From assembly GCA_942493125.1 (NCBI GenBank), contig OW818667.1:2728001-2792000 (forward strand): a DNA stretch of 64,000 nucleotides, given 5' to 3'. Shown here one piece after another: positions 17,756 through 26,538 of this stretch (positions are counted from its first letter, which is position 1; the number at the start of each line of letters is the position of its first letter). The translations under genes and the position numbers were made by a program. This DNA comes from Fusibacter_C sp942493125. GTDB lineage: Bacteria > Bacillota > Clostridia > Peptostreptococcales > Acidaminobacteraceae. The notes below the pieces were generated by a model. That model made no database searches. It had not been told where the DNA came from and worked only from the letters and a program-made list of their open reading frames with translations.

Positions 17756-18409
17756 ATGGTTCAATACAGAATGGGCACCATAGATGATCTGGATGCAATC
17801 TATGAAAGTTATGCTTTGGAGTTTCCAGAAAATGAAAGGAAAACGAAATACCAATTGCAGCAACTGATGATCAGAGGTGCGTACCACATGTTAATCGCAG
17901 AAGAACAAGTGAAGGATTACGCAATCCAGCGCATTGGATTTGCATGTCTATACGTACCACAAAATGAAGATTTTATTTGGCTCGACTATTTGGTGATAGA
18001 AAGAGCGTATCAGAGCAAAGGCTATGGTTCTAAATTCTTTGAAGAGATGATGTGCATGTGGTCAGATCGTAAAGGCATGTTTATCGAAGTTGAAATACCA
18101 AAAGGTGATGACATCAATCAAGTGCGTCGTATCGCCTATTATGAAAAACTTGGTGCGAAGCGACTTCCTATAAACTACCATTTGCCGACAGAAGTGGACG
18201 ACATGGCCATGTATCTATACTTCAAGCCGGCTATATTAATCTCTTCTGATGATAATGATTCTGACGATAATGCACCTGACAATAATGCACCGTTAAACCT
18301 ATCGCAGGGATATATCCTAAATGCAATCGATTGTGCTAACAGCACCATACACTGGGACCACGCCAATCTAGAATCGGTGTGGCAAAAGAACCACTTTATT
18401 GAGCAGTAA
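17756..18409 (+). CDS. GNAT-family acetyltransferase with an Asp/Asn-rich tail
   Basis: 217 residues. Residues 1-150 carry a GNAT fold (DYLVIERAYQSKGYGSKFFEEMM, acetyl-CoA motif A, then IAYYEKLGAKRL). The C-terminal part has a low-complexity stretch, SDDNDSDDNAPDNNAPLN, then a short ordered tail with no recognised domain. TTGGAGGCAG is the ribosome site, so the in-frame TTG at 17744 is not the start. Likely co-transcribed with the MFS gene. Confidence 0.75.
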   Translation: MVQYRMGTIDDLDAIYESYALEFPENERKTKYQLQQLMIRGAYHMLIAEEQVKDYAIQRIGFACLYVPQNEDFIWLDYLVIERAYQSKGYGSKFFEEMMCMWSDRKGMFIEVEIPKGDDINQVRRIAYYEKLGAKRLPINYHLPTEVDDMAMYLYFKPAILISSDDNDSDDNAPDNNAPLNLSQGYILNAIDCANSTIHWDHANLESVWQKNHFIEQ

Positions 18410-18432
18410 ATCAGCCATTGACGCAAAAAAAG

Positions 18433-18470
18433 CCGCAAAGCAGAATTTCTGCTTGCGGTTTTAGCTTTTT
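18433..18470. terminator. Bidirectional terminator
   Basis: CCGCAA(A)GCAGAA paired with TTCTGCTTGCGG with one bulged A, flanked by A-rich and T-rich runs. It separates the GNAT gene from the convergent DUF4870 gene. Confidence 0.8.
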
Positions 18471-18513
18471 AGGCCAGTTTGTGACTTATTTGGCAATTAT
18501 GCAATTTCCATAA

Positions 18514-18906
18514 TCACTTAAGTAATTTGATGCTTCCGATGAATGGTAGTTCTTTTTCAACTCCGTTAAGCGCGTTGATAATGCCAAGGATTCCGAGAAC
18601 CATTACAACTAATCCACCGATTGGCGCGATGATGAACCATCCAATAAATGGAATGATGGTGCCGACGATGCTTACAGCAAAGCCAAGTAAAAGTAAAATA
18701 AGGCCTTGATTTGCGTGGAACTTACCGAATTCTGAATCTTTAGCGACAATTAAGGGTAAAAAGAATATGATGTATGCTAGTGCAGCGATTACCTTATTGT
18801 CTTCGATATCTTTGTTGACATTATTGTTATTGTTGGTGAAGTTGTTCGTGTCATTGTTGTCGTATCTGTCTTTATTATCGTTGTTAATGTTATTGTTGTT
18901 GTCCAT
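18514..18906 (-). CDS. DUF4870 membrane protein with Asn-rich N-terminus
   Basis: 130 residues. The first 35 are strikingly rich in Asn and Asp (MDNNNNINNDNKDRYDNN...). Then comes the DUF4870 core: KVIAALAYIIFFLPLI, FHANQGLILLLLGF, IPFIGWFIIAP, and a last helix, giving three to four membrane segments. Function unknown. AAGGAGG eight nt before the ATG at 18906 fixes the start; a longer reading from 18969 has none. Confidence 0.8.
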   Translation of the reverse strand: MDNNNNINNDNKDRYDNNDTNNFTNNNNNVNKDIEDNKVIAALAYIIFFLPLIVAKDSEFGKFHANQGLILLLLGFAVSIVGTIIPFIGWFIIAPIGGLVVMVLGILGIINALNGVEKELPFIGSIKLLK

Positions 18907-19008
18907 AATAACCTCCTTAACATTTGATATTTTTAAATCGATACCGGTTTTATACCCAAAGTTTTTCAATCAATTCAATTAAGTCTATGTGAAAGAGAGG
19001 CTTTTAAC

Positions 19009-19473
19009 ATGCTTCATATTAAGCGGGCAATTAAAGAGGATTCTTACGTTTTAACGCAACTTGCGATAGATTCCGAGGGGACTTGGGGCTTTGAGCCTGC
19101 CTTCATGGAAGTTTTTAGAAGAACGTACAGCATTACGAAAAATTTTATTGTTGGTAATTTAGTCTATAAAATGCTAATAGATGACAAATTGATCGGTTTT
19201 TTTGGTATAGTGAAAGAAGATTATGTCAGTACCCTTGATTATTTTTATATCGCTCCTGATTATATAGGTAAAGGATATGGCAAAAAGATGTGGCAGTTTA
19301 TGCGAGAGGTTTGTATCGAAAACCATATTAGTCAAATAGAATTTGTCACGAGTCCTGAAGCGGGTAGCTTTTATAACGCTTGTGGCGCTGAAAATACTGA
19401 TATCGTTGAATCATTAGTCATTAAAGGACGAATGATTCCAAAATTTAGATATAAGATAGATCCGTCTTCATAA
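19009..19473 (+). CDS. GNAT-family acetyltransferase
   Basis: 154 residues. HIKRAIKEDSYVLTQLAIDS opens the fold; YFYIAPDYIGKGYGKKMWQFM is the acetyl-CoA motif, and SFYNACGAENTD closes motif B. The substrate is unknown. AGAGAGG is the ribosome site. It diverges from DUF4870 and precedes the metal cluster. Confidence 0.8.
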   Translation: MLHIKRAIKEDSYVLTQLAIDSEGTWGFEPAFMEVFRRTYSITKNFIVGNLVYKMLIDDKLIGFFGIVKEDYVSTLDYFYIAPDYIGKGYGKKMWQFMREVCIENHISQIEFVTSPEAGSFYNACGAENTDIVESLVIKGRMIPKFRYKIDPSS

Positions 19474-19530
19474 AATTCACACAAACGCATGGTAGAATCT
19501 ACATAAAACGATTAATAGGAGAGAGTCATT

Positions 19531-20982
19531 ATGGCGAAACAAAACAAGTGGCAACTTAAAATAGAAAACATGACATGTGCGCACTGCGAGATTAAAGTGG
19601 AACAAACCATTAAATCCATTGATCCAACCCTAGAGATAAAGGCATCGTATAGCCGATCAGAAGCGGTTGTGAAATCTGATAAAGAGAAAGTGGATTTCAA
19701 GCAAATCGAAGCAGCACTTGAGAGTGAAGGCTATACAGTTGTCGATGTTACGAAAGACACGAATCAGACCGTATCACAATCAACAAAAGACGCTGATAAA
19801 TTGTCACCGTTGCATCTTGTTGGAATCGGCATCGCAGTCATAGGCATCTATCTTCTAATCAACAATACTATTGGATTTAATTTTATCCCAGAAATAAAGC
19901 CTGGAATGGGCTATGGCGTTTTATTTGTCATAGGGCTTCTGACATCGCTTCACTGCATCAGCATGTGTGGTGGTATCAACTTATCTCAGTGTATCGTGAC
20001 TGATATTCAAGCTATTGAAAGCAATCCAACAAAGCGCTGGATGCAAAAGATCAAGCCGAGCTTTTTATATAACGGCGGTAGAGTGATTTCATACACAATT
20101 ATTGGTGGCTTGGTTGGAGCCCTTGGAAGCGTAGTGACGTTTTCAGGAATGGCCAAGGGTATGATCACTATCGTGACAGGAATCTTTATGATCATAATGG
20201 GACTCAATATGTTGTCTTTGTTCCCATGGCTCAGAAAACTCAACCCTAAAATGCCAAAAATATTTGCCAATATGCAGCTCGATCCAAAAAATAGCAAAAG
20301 ACCATTTTATGTCGGTCTACTCAATGGCTTGATGCCTTGTGGCCCCCTTCAAGCGATGCAGCTATATGCTCTTGGAACTGGTAGTGCGGTGACAGGTGCT
20401 TTATCAATGCTTGCATTTAGTTTAGGCACCATGCCTTTAATGTTCGGGTTTGGAGCAATTAGTAGTTTGCTCAGTCGCAAATTTACCAAATCCATGTTGA
20501 AAGTTTCCGCAGCACTTGTCATCCTTTTAGGTTTTGTCATGATGAGCCGCGGATTTGCACTTAACGGTACTGGCATCAGTTACGGTCAAGTGGATGGTTG
20601 GAGCGTCGCAGAGCTTAATGGAGACGTTCAAAATATCGTAACGCCATTAGATGAGAGCGAATATCCAGCAATCATCGTACAAAAGGGTGTTCCAGTGAGA
20701 TGGGTCATCGATGCTGAAGCGACAAGTTTAAATGGCTGTAACAATCGAATCAATCTAAATAAATTTGGACAACCTGAAATCCCACTTTATACAGGAGAAA
20801 ATGTCATAGAATTTACGCCAACCGAATCGGGTAGTTTCTTCTACTCATGTTGGATGGGTATGATTAGTGGTCAAATTAAAGTAGTAGATGACTTAAATGC
20901 CCTAGATACGTCATTTGTTGAAAATGAAAAAACGATACAGTTACCGGGCGCAAGCTCGACAGGAGGCTGTTGTGCACCTTGA
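19531..20982 (+). CDS. HMA-UreH/SafE-like-cupredoxin-like metal transport fusion
   Basis: 483 residues, three parts. Residues 1-70 form a heavy-metal-associated domain with MTCAHC (Cys16, Cys19). Residues about 85-345 are a six-or-seven-helix UreH/SafE-type membrane domain with HCISMCGG and GLMPCGPLQ. Residues about 370-470 look like a cupredoxin-type domain (PVRWVIDAEA, NGCNNRI, FTPTESGSFFYSC). The protein ends GGCCAP. Cys/His placement fits monovalent copper or a similar soft metal; direction of transport is not shown. The next gene starts inside its end (11-nt overlap), so it is in one operon with a two-component system. Confidence 0.8.
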   Translation: MAKQNKWQLKIENMTCAHCEIKVEQTIKSIDPTLEIKASYSRSEAVVKSDKEKVDFKQIEAALESEGYTVVDVTKDTNQTVSQSTKDADKLSPLHLVGIGIAVIGIYLLINNTIGFNFIPEIKPGMGYGVLFVIGLLTSLHCISMCGGINLSQCIVTDIQAIESNPTKRWMQKIKPSFLYNGGRVISYTIIGGLVGALGSVVTFSGMAKGMITIVTGIFMIIMGLNMLSLFPWLRKLNPKMPKIFANMQLDPKNSKRPFYVGLLNGLMPCGPLQAMQLYALGTGSAVTGALSMLAFSLGTMPLMFGFGAISSLLSRKFTKSMLKVSAALVILLGFVMMSRGFALNGTGISYGQVDGWSVAELNGDVQNIVTPLDESEYPAIIVQKGVPVRWVIDAEATSLNGCNNRINLNKFGQPEIPLYTGENVIEFTPTESGSFFYSCWMGMISGQIKVVDDLNALDTSFVENEKTIQLPGASSTGGCCAP

Positions 20983-21640
20983 TCGAAAAATATTGGTCGT
21001 AGAAGATGAAGAAAAGATTTCAGAAGTCATCGTTTCATACCTTGAAAATAGCGGTTATCAAGCAATCGTAGCTGGTAATGGTGAAGAAGCACTTGCCTTA
21101 TATTCAGAACATCGACCTGAACTAATCATTCTCGATTTGATGCTTCCAGGTATGTCAGGTGAACAGGTTTGCGAGACGATTCGAAAAACATCAGAAGTGC
21201 CAATCATCATGCTAACAGCTAAAAGTGACGAAGAGCATATCATTGGTGGTCTTAAGCTAGGTGCAGACGACTATATTGCAAAGCCGTTCAGCCCAAGACA
21301 ATTGATGGCAAGGGTTGAAGCTGTTTTACGACGTGGTATCAAGCCGACACCTTCAGAAGGACTTGTCGTGTTAAAGGATAAGCATGAGGTACTCAACGAC
21401 GGCATAGCTGTGAATTTGACACCGATTGAATTTAAAATTCTCACGACGATGATGAAGTATCCAGAAAAAACATTTACGCGGGAAGAACTTGTGATTATCG
21501 TATTTGGAGCAGACTACGACGGTTATGATCGAACTGTGGATACACATATTAAGAACCTCAGACAAAAAATCGAACGCGATCCAAAGAACCCTAAACGCAT
21601 TGTAACGGTTCATGGCATCGGCTATAGATATGGCGGTTAA
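20972..21640 (+). CDS. OmpR/PhoB-type response regulator
   Basis: 222 residues: receiver domain with acidic residues VEDEE, phospho-acceptor Asp in LIILDLMLP, and Lys in DDYIAKPFSP, then a winged helix (IEFKILTTMMKYPEKTFTREEL, VDTHIKNLRQKIE). It should bind DNA when phosphorylated by the kinase next door. The start is GTG at 20972, because AGGAGG at 20961-20966 precedes it and VHLDRKILVVEDE is the usual N-terminus. It overlaps the transporter gene. Confidence 0.9.
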   Translation: MHLDRKILVVEDEEKISEVIVSYLENSGYQAIVAGNGEEALALYSEHRPELIILDLMLPGMSGEQVCETIRKTSEVPIIMLTAKSDEEHIIGGLKLGADDYIAKPFSPRQLMARVEAVLRRGIKPTPSEGLVVLKDKHEVLNDGIAVNLTPIEFKILTTMMKYPEKTFTREELVIIVFGADYDGYDRTVDTHIKNLRQKIERDPKNPKRIVTVHGIGYRYGG

Positions 21641-23044
21641 ATGATGAAACTCAAACTTAGAACAAAATTATCCATGTCCTATCTTCTGATAGGACTTTTG
21701 TGCATCTTGATCATTACGGTCTTTTCAAATGTGTTTTTAGAAAAGAGCTTTATTAACTATGTCATCAAGAATCAGACTATGAAGAATGAATCCATCGTCG
21801 AACAACTTCAAAGTCAAATTGATAATGAAGGCTCATTTGATACCGCTGCAATAGAAACCATCGGCATCACCGCACTTGAACAAGGGATGATCATGCACGT
21901 TGAAACGTTGGATGGCAAATCAATATGGGATGCAAAAGTACATAACAACGGCTTGTGTGAAGAAATGATCGCTCATATGTCGATGAGCATGATGCAAAAA
22001 GTCCCTAATTGGCAGGGTGAAGTGATGGAAGCGGATTATTCGCTCGTTCAAAATGGCAAAGAAATGGGCAAAGTGACCATCGAATTCTATGGCCCATATT
22101 ATTTCACAGATAGTGACGTCGCATTTATAGAGACACTCAACCTCTTACTGTTGGTTGTAAGTGGCATCGCCATCATTATGGCGTTGACTGTTGGCACGAT
22201 TATGGCACGTCGCATAAGCAAACCCCTCTCTATCGTAATGGAAACGGCCAATGAAATCACAAATGGCAACTATGAGGCAAGGTCGCAGTCGCATTCCACA
22301 ACCGTCGAAATAGATGCCTTGACGGATTCGATCAATGGATTGGCTGAGACACTAGAAAATCAAGAAAAATTAAGACAACGTTTGACAAGCGATGTGGCGC
22401 ATGAACTAAGGACGCCGCTTGCAACCCTTCAAAGTCATATGGAAGCCATGATAGACGGCATCTGGGTTGCGGATGCGAACAGACTTAAAAGTTGTCATGA
22501 GGAAATTGTGAGAATCACCGAACTCGTTGGTGATTTAGAAAAATTGGCACGTGCGGAAAATGAAGCCTTTAAAGGCGCGCGCAACCCTGTTGATCTAAAA
22601 CAACTGATAGAAAATCAAATCAAAAATTTTGAAAGTGACTATTATAAGAAACACATGGTTGTAGAATTTGACTGTTTGTCGGATGAGACCATCATGGGCG
22701 ACAAAAATCAACTGAACCAAGTAATTGTCAATTTGATGTCCAATGCCCTCAAGTATTCACCGGAATACAGCAAACTAATGATTCGTCTTAGTGCGAATGC
22801 AACGGACATTGAGATCGATTTTCAAGATTTCGGTTACGGGATAGCAGAAACAGATCTTCCCTTTATATTTGAACGTTTTTACAGAGCGGATCAATCTAGA
22901 AATCGAACGACGGGTGGTGCTGGTATCGGGCTTACGATTTCTCAGGCGATCGTAAAAGGCCATGGTGGAAAAATAACCGTATCGAGTGTATTAGGAAAGG
23001 GCAGTACTTTTAAGATTGTTTTACCCAAAACGCCAGTTATTTGA
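21641..23044 (+). CDS. Sensor histidine kinase, partner of the preceding regulator
   Basis: 467 residues. Two membrane helices (about 12-32 and 165-187) enclose an extracytoplasmic sensor. HAMP follows, then HisKA with H254 in SDVAHELRTPLATL, and an ATP-binding domain (NQLNQVIVNLMSNALKYSP, GIGLTISQAIV). The sensor contains a Met/His/Cys-rich stretch at 101-118 (HNNGLCEEMIAHMSMSMM), suitable for Cu(I) or Ag(I) binding. Start directly after the regulator stop; an in-frame ATG at 21644 is equally possible. It is probably the metal sensor of the cluster. Confidence 0.9.
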   Translation: MMKLKLRTKLSMSYLLIGLLCILIITVFSNVFLEKSFINYVIKNQTMKNESIVEQLQSQIDNEGSFDTAAIETIGITALEQGMIMHVETLDGKSIWDAKVHNNGLCEEMIAHMSMSMMQKVPNWQGEVMEADYSLVQNGKEMGKVTIEFYGPYYFTDSDVAFIETLNLLLLVVSGIAIIMALTVGTIMARRISKPLSIVMETANEITNGNYEARSQSHSTTVEIDALTDSINGLAETLENQEKLRQRLTSDVAHELRTPLATLQSHMEAMIDGIWVADANRLKSCHEEIVRITELVGDLEKLARAENEAFKGARNPVDLKQLIENQIKNFESDYYKKHMVVEFDCLSDETIMGDKNQLNQVIVNLMSNALKYSPEYSKLMIRLSANATDIEIDFQDFGYGIAETDLPFIFERFYRADQSRNRTTGGAGIGLTISQAIVKGHGGKITVSSVLGKGSTFKIVLPKTPVI

Positions 23045-23092
23045 TATAATACTGGAAACTGATGTTAGGGGGACAAACCTATCAAAAAATTG

Positions 23093-23773
23093 ATGAAACT
23101 TGCGATTGCATTTACCATACCCGTTTTATTGGGTTATCTGTCAGTTGGTATCGCCTTTGGCTTACTCGTTGTTAAATCTGGATTGAGCATCTGGTTGGCA
23201 CTTCTCATGAGCGTGTTTTTATATGCTGGTGCGATGCAATTTGTTGCAATTCAAATATTGACGAATCCCATAAGCATGGTACAAGTTGCCTTAATGACTT
23301 TGTTTGTCAATATTAGGCATCTTTTTTATGGCCTTTCTTTTATCGAGCGATTTAAGCCCTTTGGGTGGATGAAACACTATATGATTTTTGCCATGACAGA
23401 CGAGACGTATTCCTTAATGTGTGGCATCTCTGAAAAACAAGAGGTGGATTCGGAAAAATTGCTGTTCACGATCTCTGCATTGAACCACTCATATTGGGTA
23501 ATTGGAACATTGATCGGCGCGTTAATAGGCAATCTGATAACCTTTGATACGGCTGGAATCGAATTTGCCATGACGGCACTTTTTGTAGTCATATTCATCG
23601 AACAATGGCTTGCTGAGAAAAAGCACCTTCCAGCGATAACGGGTGTATTATCTGCCTTGGTCGCGCTCAAATTATTTGGTCCTGGACAGATGGTATTACC
23701 TGCAATGGTGATATTATTCACCGTCTTGCTCCTCCTCCGTAATAAAATAGAAGGAAGCGTGAAAAATGGATAA
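23093..23773 (+). CDS. azlC: AzlC-type branched-chain amino acid exporter subunit
   Basis: 226 residues from ATG 23093. AFTIPVLLGYLSVGIAFGLLV, YAGAMQFVA, and NIRHLFYGLS are AzlC signatures; about seven to eight membrane helices. With AzlD it exports branched-chain amino acids in characterised relatives. The start is uncertain: GGGGG sits at 23068-23072, about 20 nt before this ATG, whereas the codon that ideally spaces it (23081) is ATC and would give the usual MKK-type N-terminus. Confidence 0.85.
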   Translation: MKLAIAFTIPVLLGYLSVGIAFGLLVVKSGLSIWLALLMSVFLYAGAMQFVAIQILTNPISMVQVALMTLFVNIRHLFYGLSFIERFKPFGWMKHYMIFAMTDETYSLMCGISEKQEVDSEKLLFTISALNHSYWVIGTLIGALIGNLITFDTAGIEFAMTALFVVIFIEQWLAEKKHLPAITGVLSALVALKLFGPGQMVLPAMVILFTVLLLLRNKIEGSVKNG

Positions 23774-24080
23774 AATATTGGCAATTATGCTTATGGCACT
23801 TGTGACTTATTTAATCAGACTTGGACCTTTCCTGTTATTTGGCAAAGGCAATAATACGCCAAAGTGGGTGACTTATGTTGGCCGCGTCTTGCCACCTGCC
23901 GTTATGGGTATGCTCATTGTTTACAGTCTCAAATCAGTCAAACTACTTGATGTGAGCAGTAGCCTCCCAGTGGCTATCGCCATTGTGGTGACAAGCCTCC
24001 TTCATTTATGGAAAAGGAACAACTTACTGAGCATATTAAGTGGAACTGCTGTATATATGACATTGGTCCAGTTGGGATGA
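23766..24080 (+). CDS. azlD: AzlD-type partner of AzlC
   Basis: 104 residues, four hydrophobic helices, with ALVTYLIRLGPFLLFG and VGRVLPPAVMGMLIVYSLK, typical AzlD elements. Overlaps azlC by 8 nt and the next gene by 4 nt (ATGA), so translation is coupled. Confidence 0.87.
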   Translation: MDKILAIMLMALVTYLIRLGPFLLFGKGNNTPKWVTYVGRVLPPAVMGMLIVYSLKSVKLLDVSSSLPVAIAIVVTSLLHLWKRNNLLSILSGTAVYMTLVQLG

Positions 24081-24793
24081 CCTATAATCAAGATTTCAAA
24101 TGGTTTGTATTACTTGAATGTTTCATTTATATCGCGTTTCATATTTTAGATATCGGATTTGGGGATCCAACTCTGATGCGTATTAGTGTTGCACTGAAAC
24201 TTCTGAGTATTGCGATTTGCGTTGCATTTTTAGTGAGACAGGCTCTCTTAAATCCGAAAAATAAAGACGGCAGGTTGATGGTGTTTGTCATGAGTTTGAC
24301 CCTTGCATCAGATGTCATTTTACTTCTAACCCGACAATTTACAGTTGGCTTAGTTCTGTTTGTCATCGTTCAAGGTTTATATTCTGTAAGAATTCAAAAG
24401 AGGCTTGTCATGAAAAGGGTGTTTATAAATGGCGCTGTTTTCATTGCATGCCTGCTTTTTTTTATTCAAATGATGCCAGATCGGTTTAACTATGCGCTCA
24501 TGCTGGCACTTGGCGCCTTTTATGCATTTTTGTTCATATGGAATATTTTTTCGTTATCTGTTCAAAAGTCGAAAGACAGCTATGATAGTCGTTTATTTGT
24601 CATTGGTCTTATCCTATATGCACTTTGTGATATCAATGTTGCAATCTACAATTTCCCATCTTTTTTTGACTCAAATGTCTTTCTATCGCGTATTTATGCA
24701 TCTTCGGGTTTGGCGATGTGGCTGTTTTATCTGCCAGGTCAAGTCGCATTGACGCTTAGTGTGCGACGTAAAGTAGACGGTGTAAATGGATGA
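24077..24793 (+). CDS. YhhN-like multi-pass membrane protein
   Basis: 238 residues, about eight membrane helices. Two elements recall YhhN/lysoplasmalogenase proteins: a mid segment FVMSLTLASDVILLLTRQF and a late GLILYALCDINVAIYNF...WLFYLPGQ. This family hydrolyses the vinyl-ether bond of lysoplasmalogen; the assignment rests on pattern only. Plasmalogens occur in anaerobic Clostridia, so the role is plausible. The ATG at 24077 overlaps the azlD stop; an earlier ATG at 24008 would overlap azlD by over 70 nt. Confidence 0.55.
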   Translation: MTYNQDFKWFVLLECFIYIAFHILDIGFGDPTLMRISVALKLLSIAICVAFLVRQALLNPKNKDGRLMVFVMSLTLASDVILLLTRQFTVGLVLFVIVQGLYSVRIQKRLVMKRVFINGAVFIACLLFFIQMMPDRFNYALMLALGAFYAFLFIWNIFSLSVQKSKDSYDSRLFVIGLILYALCDINVAIYNFPSFFDSNVFLSRIYASSGLAMWLFYLPGQVALTLSVRRKVDGVNG

Positions 24794-24922
24794 TGTAAGT
24801 GGATGATGGCATTGAAAACTAATAGCAATTAGACTATAATATATGGAGTTGACTTGCTTTTAGAAATAAATATGGAGATTGCATAATGGCATTAAGCAAT
24901 TTCCCGATAAATAGGAGAAGAA

Positions 24923-25702
24923 ATGAATAAGAGTTATTTGTCACCGAAAGAAGTGGCACAGTCATGGATTGACATTGGAAAGAATAAAATTGGTTATTCT
25001 TTTATAAATGTTTTTTTACTTGCAATATTAGGTGGTTTTTTTATAGGCTTGGGTGGACATGGAAATTTGGTTGTCACTCAGACTTTGGGGCATATTGATG
25101 CTGGTTTTGCAAAATTCATGGGCGCGGCAGTTTTCCCTGTCGGGATCATGCTCGTCGTATTCGCTGGTGGCGAACTATACACAGGAAATGCACTTATAGG
25201 TAGTGCTTGGGCAAATGGTGATGTGAAGTTATCAAAATATATAATCAATTTGGGCATCGTATTTGTCGGCAATCTCATTGGTTCTCTGTTACTAGTCTAT
25301 ATTCTTTACGCCGGAGATGTCTATACTGGTGATTTAGCTACAAAAGCAATTTCTGTGGCTGAGGCAAAGTCATCTCTGACATTCACACAAGCATTTATGA
25401 GAGGGATACTATGTAATGTCCTCGTGGCAGGTGCCGTATATATTCAAGTGGCGGCAACCGATGCAGCAGGCAAGATTCTTGCACTTTGGTTTCCAGTCAT
25501 GTTGTTTGTGCTATCAGGATATGAACACGTTGTAGCCAATATGTTCTTCATACCGATGGGTGCAGCAGTAGGTGCGAATCTCGATTGGATGGCGGTTGTT
25601 GTTAACAATATGATTCCAGTTGCTCTCGGCAATTTGGTCGGAGGCGCATTATTTATTGCGATCATTTATTGGGCTATTTACCTGAAGGGAAGTAGAAGAT
25701 GA
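24923..25702 (+). CDS. Formate/nitrite transporter (FNT) family channel
   Basis: 259 residues, six membrane helices. GGFFIGLGGHGNLVV, GNLIGSLLLVYILYAG, GILCNVLVAGAVY and YEHVVANMFFIPMGAAVGANL are FNT hallmarks, the last being the pore-associated segment. It moves small monovalent anions (formate, nitrite or hydrosulfide in relatives). GGAGAAG precedes the ATG. Its TGA overlaps the start of nfo, an unexpected functional neighbour. Confidence 0.92.
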   Translation: MNKSYLSPKEVAQSWIDIGKNKIGYSFINVFLLAILGGFFIGLGGHGNLVVTQTLGHIDAGFAKFMGAAVFPVGIMLVVFAGGELYTGNALIGSAWANGDVKLSKYIINLGIVFVGNLIGSLLLVYILYAGDVYTGDLATKAISVAEAKSSLTFTQAFMRGILCNVLVAGAVYIQVAATDAAGKILALWFPVMLFVLSGYEHVVANMFFIPMGAAVGANLDWMAVVVNNMIPVALGNLVGGALFIAIIYWAIYLKGSRR

Positions 25703-26535
25703 AATATATTGGATGCCATCTGTCTGTGACGAAGGGTTATCACTTTATGGGTAAAGAAGCTTTATCAATTAATGCCGATACTTTTCAGTTTTTTACTCGA
25801 AATCCAAGAGGTGGCAGCTCAAAATTGCTAGACCCAGTTGATGTCGTCAACTTGCAAAAGCTCATGCTTGCGCATAATTTTGGCCCCATATTGGCACATG
25901 CACCATACACGCTCAACCCTTGTTCAGCAGATGAACGTGTAATAGCTTTTGCCTTTGATGTATTTTCAGAAGATCTAAAAAAGCTTGAGTCCCTTCCAGG
26001 GACTCTTTATAACTTTCACCCAGGCAGCCACGTTGGACAAGGCATAGAAGCTGGCATCGAGATGATTGCTTCCCTGCTCAATCGCGTGATAGATAAAGAT
26101 CAGTCGACGATCGTATTGCTCGAAACGATGTCAGGCAAAGGCAGCGAAGTAGGCAGCCGCTTTGAAGAACTCAAGGCAATCATCGATAAGGTAGAATATA
26201 GTGAAAAAATCGGGGTATGTCTTGATACATGTCATGTGTATGATGCTGGTTACGATATTGTAGGCGATTTGGATGGCGTGCTGGATACATTTGATCAAAT
26301 CATTGGCCTTAAACGCCTATATGCGATCCACCTCAATGATACAAAAAATCCGTTTTCAAGTCATAAAGACAGACACGAAAAAATCGGTGAAGGATTCTTA
26401 GGACTTGAAGCGATCAAACACATCATCAATCATCCTAAACTAAGCCTCCTGCCATTTTATTTAGAAACACCTAACGAAATCGAAGGCTATGCCTCTGAAA
26501 TCGCACTGCTACGCGCTCTTAAAGAGAAAGGTTGA
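25699..26535 (+). CDS. nfo: Endonuclease IV
   Basis: 278 residues, the usual length. IGCHLSVTKGYHFMGKEAL at the start, FNFHPGSHVG, LLETMSGKGSEVG, GVCLDTCHVYDAGYD, HLNDTKNPFSSHKDRHEKIGEG carry the Zn-binding His, Asp and Glu. It cuts the backbone 5' of abasic sites in base excision repair. ATGA overlap with the FNT gene; the DEAD-box helicase follows after 3 nt. Confidence 0.96.
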   Translation: MKYIGCHLSVTKGYHFMGKEALSINADTFQFFTRNPRGGSSKLLDPVDVVNLQKLMLAHNFGPILAHAPYTLNPCSADERVIAFAFDVFSEDLKKLESLPGTLYNFHPGSHVGQGIEAGIEMIASLLNRVIDKDQSTIVLLETMSGKGSEVGSRFEELKAIIDKVEYSEKIGVCLDTCHVYDAGYDIVGDLDGVLDTFDQIIGLKRLYAIHLNDTKNPFSSHKDRHEKIGEGFLGLEAIKHIINHPKLSLLPFYLETPNEIEGYASEIALLRALKEKG

Positions 26536-26538
26536 CCT

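Noticed and set aside
24885..24929. Small frame MALSNFPINRRRNE before the FNT gene
   Set aside because: Overlaps the ribosome site of the FNT gene and reads through its start; no independent support.
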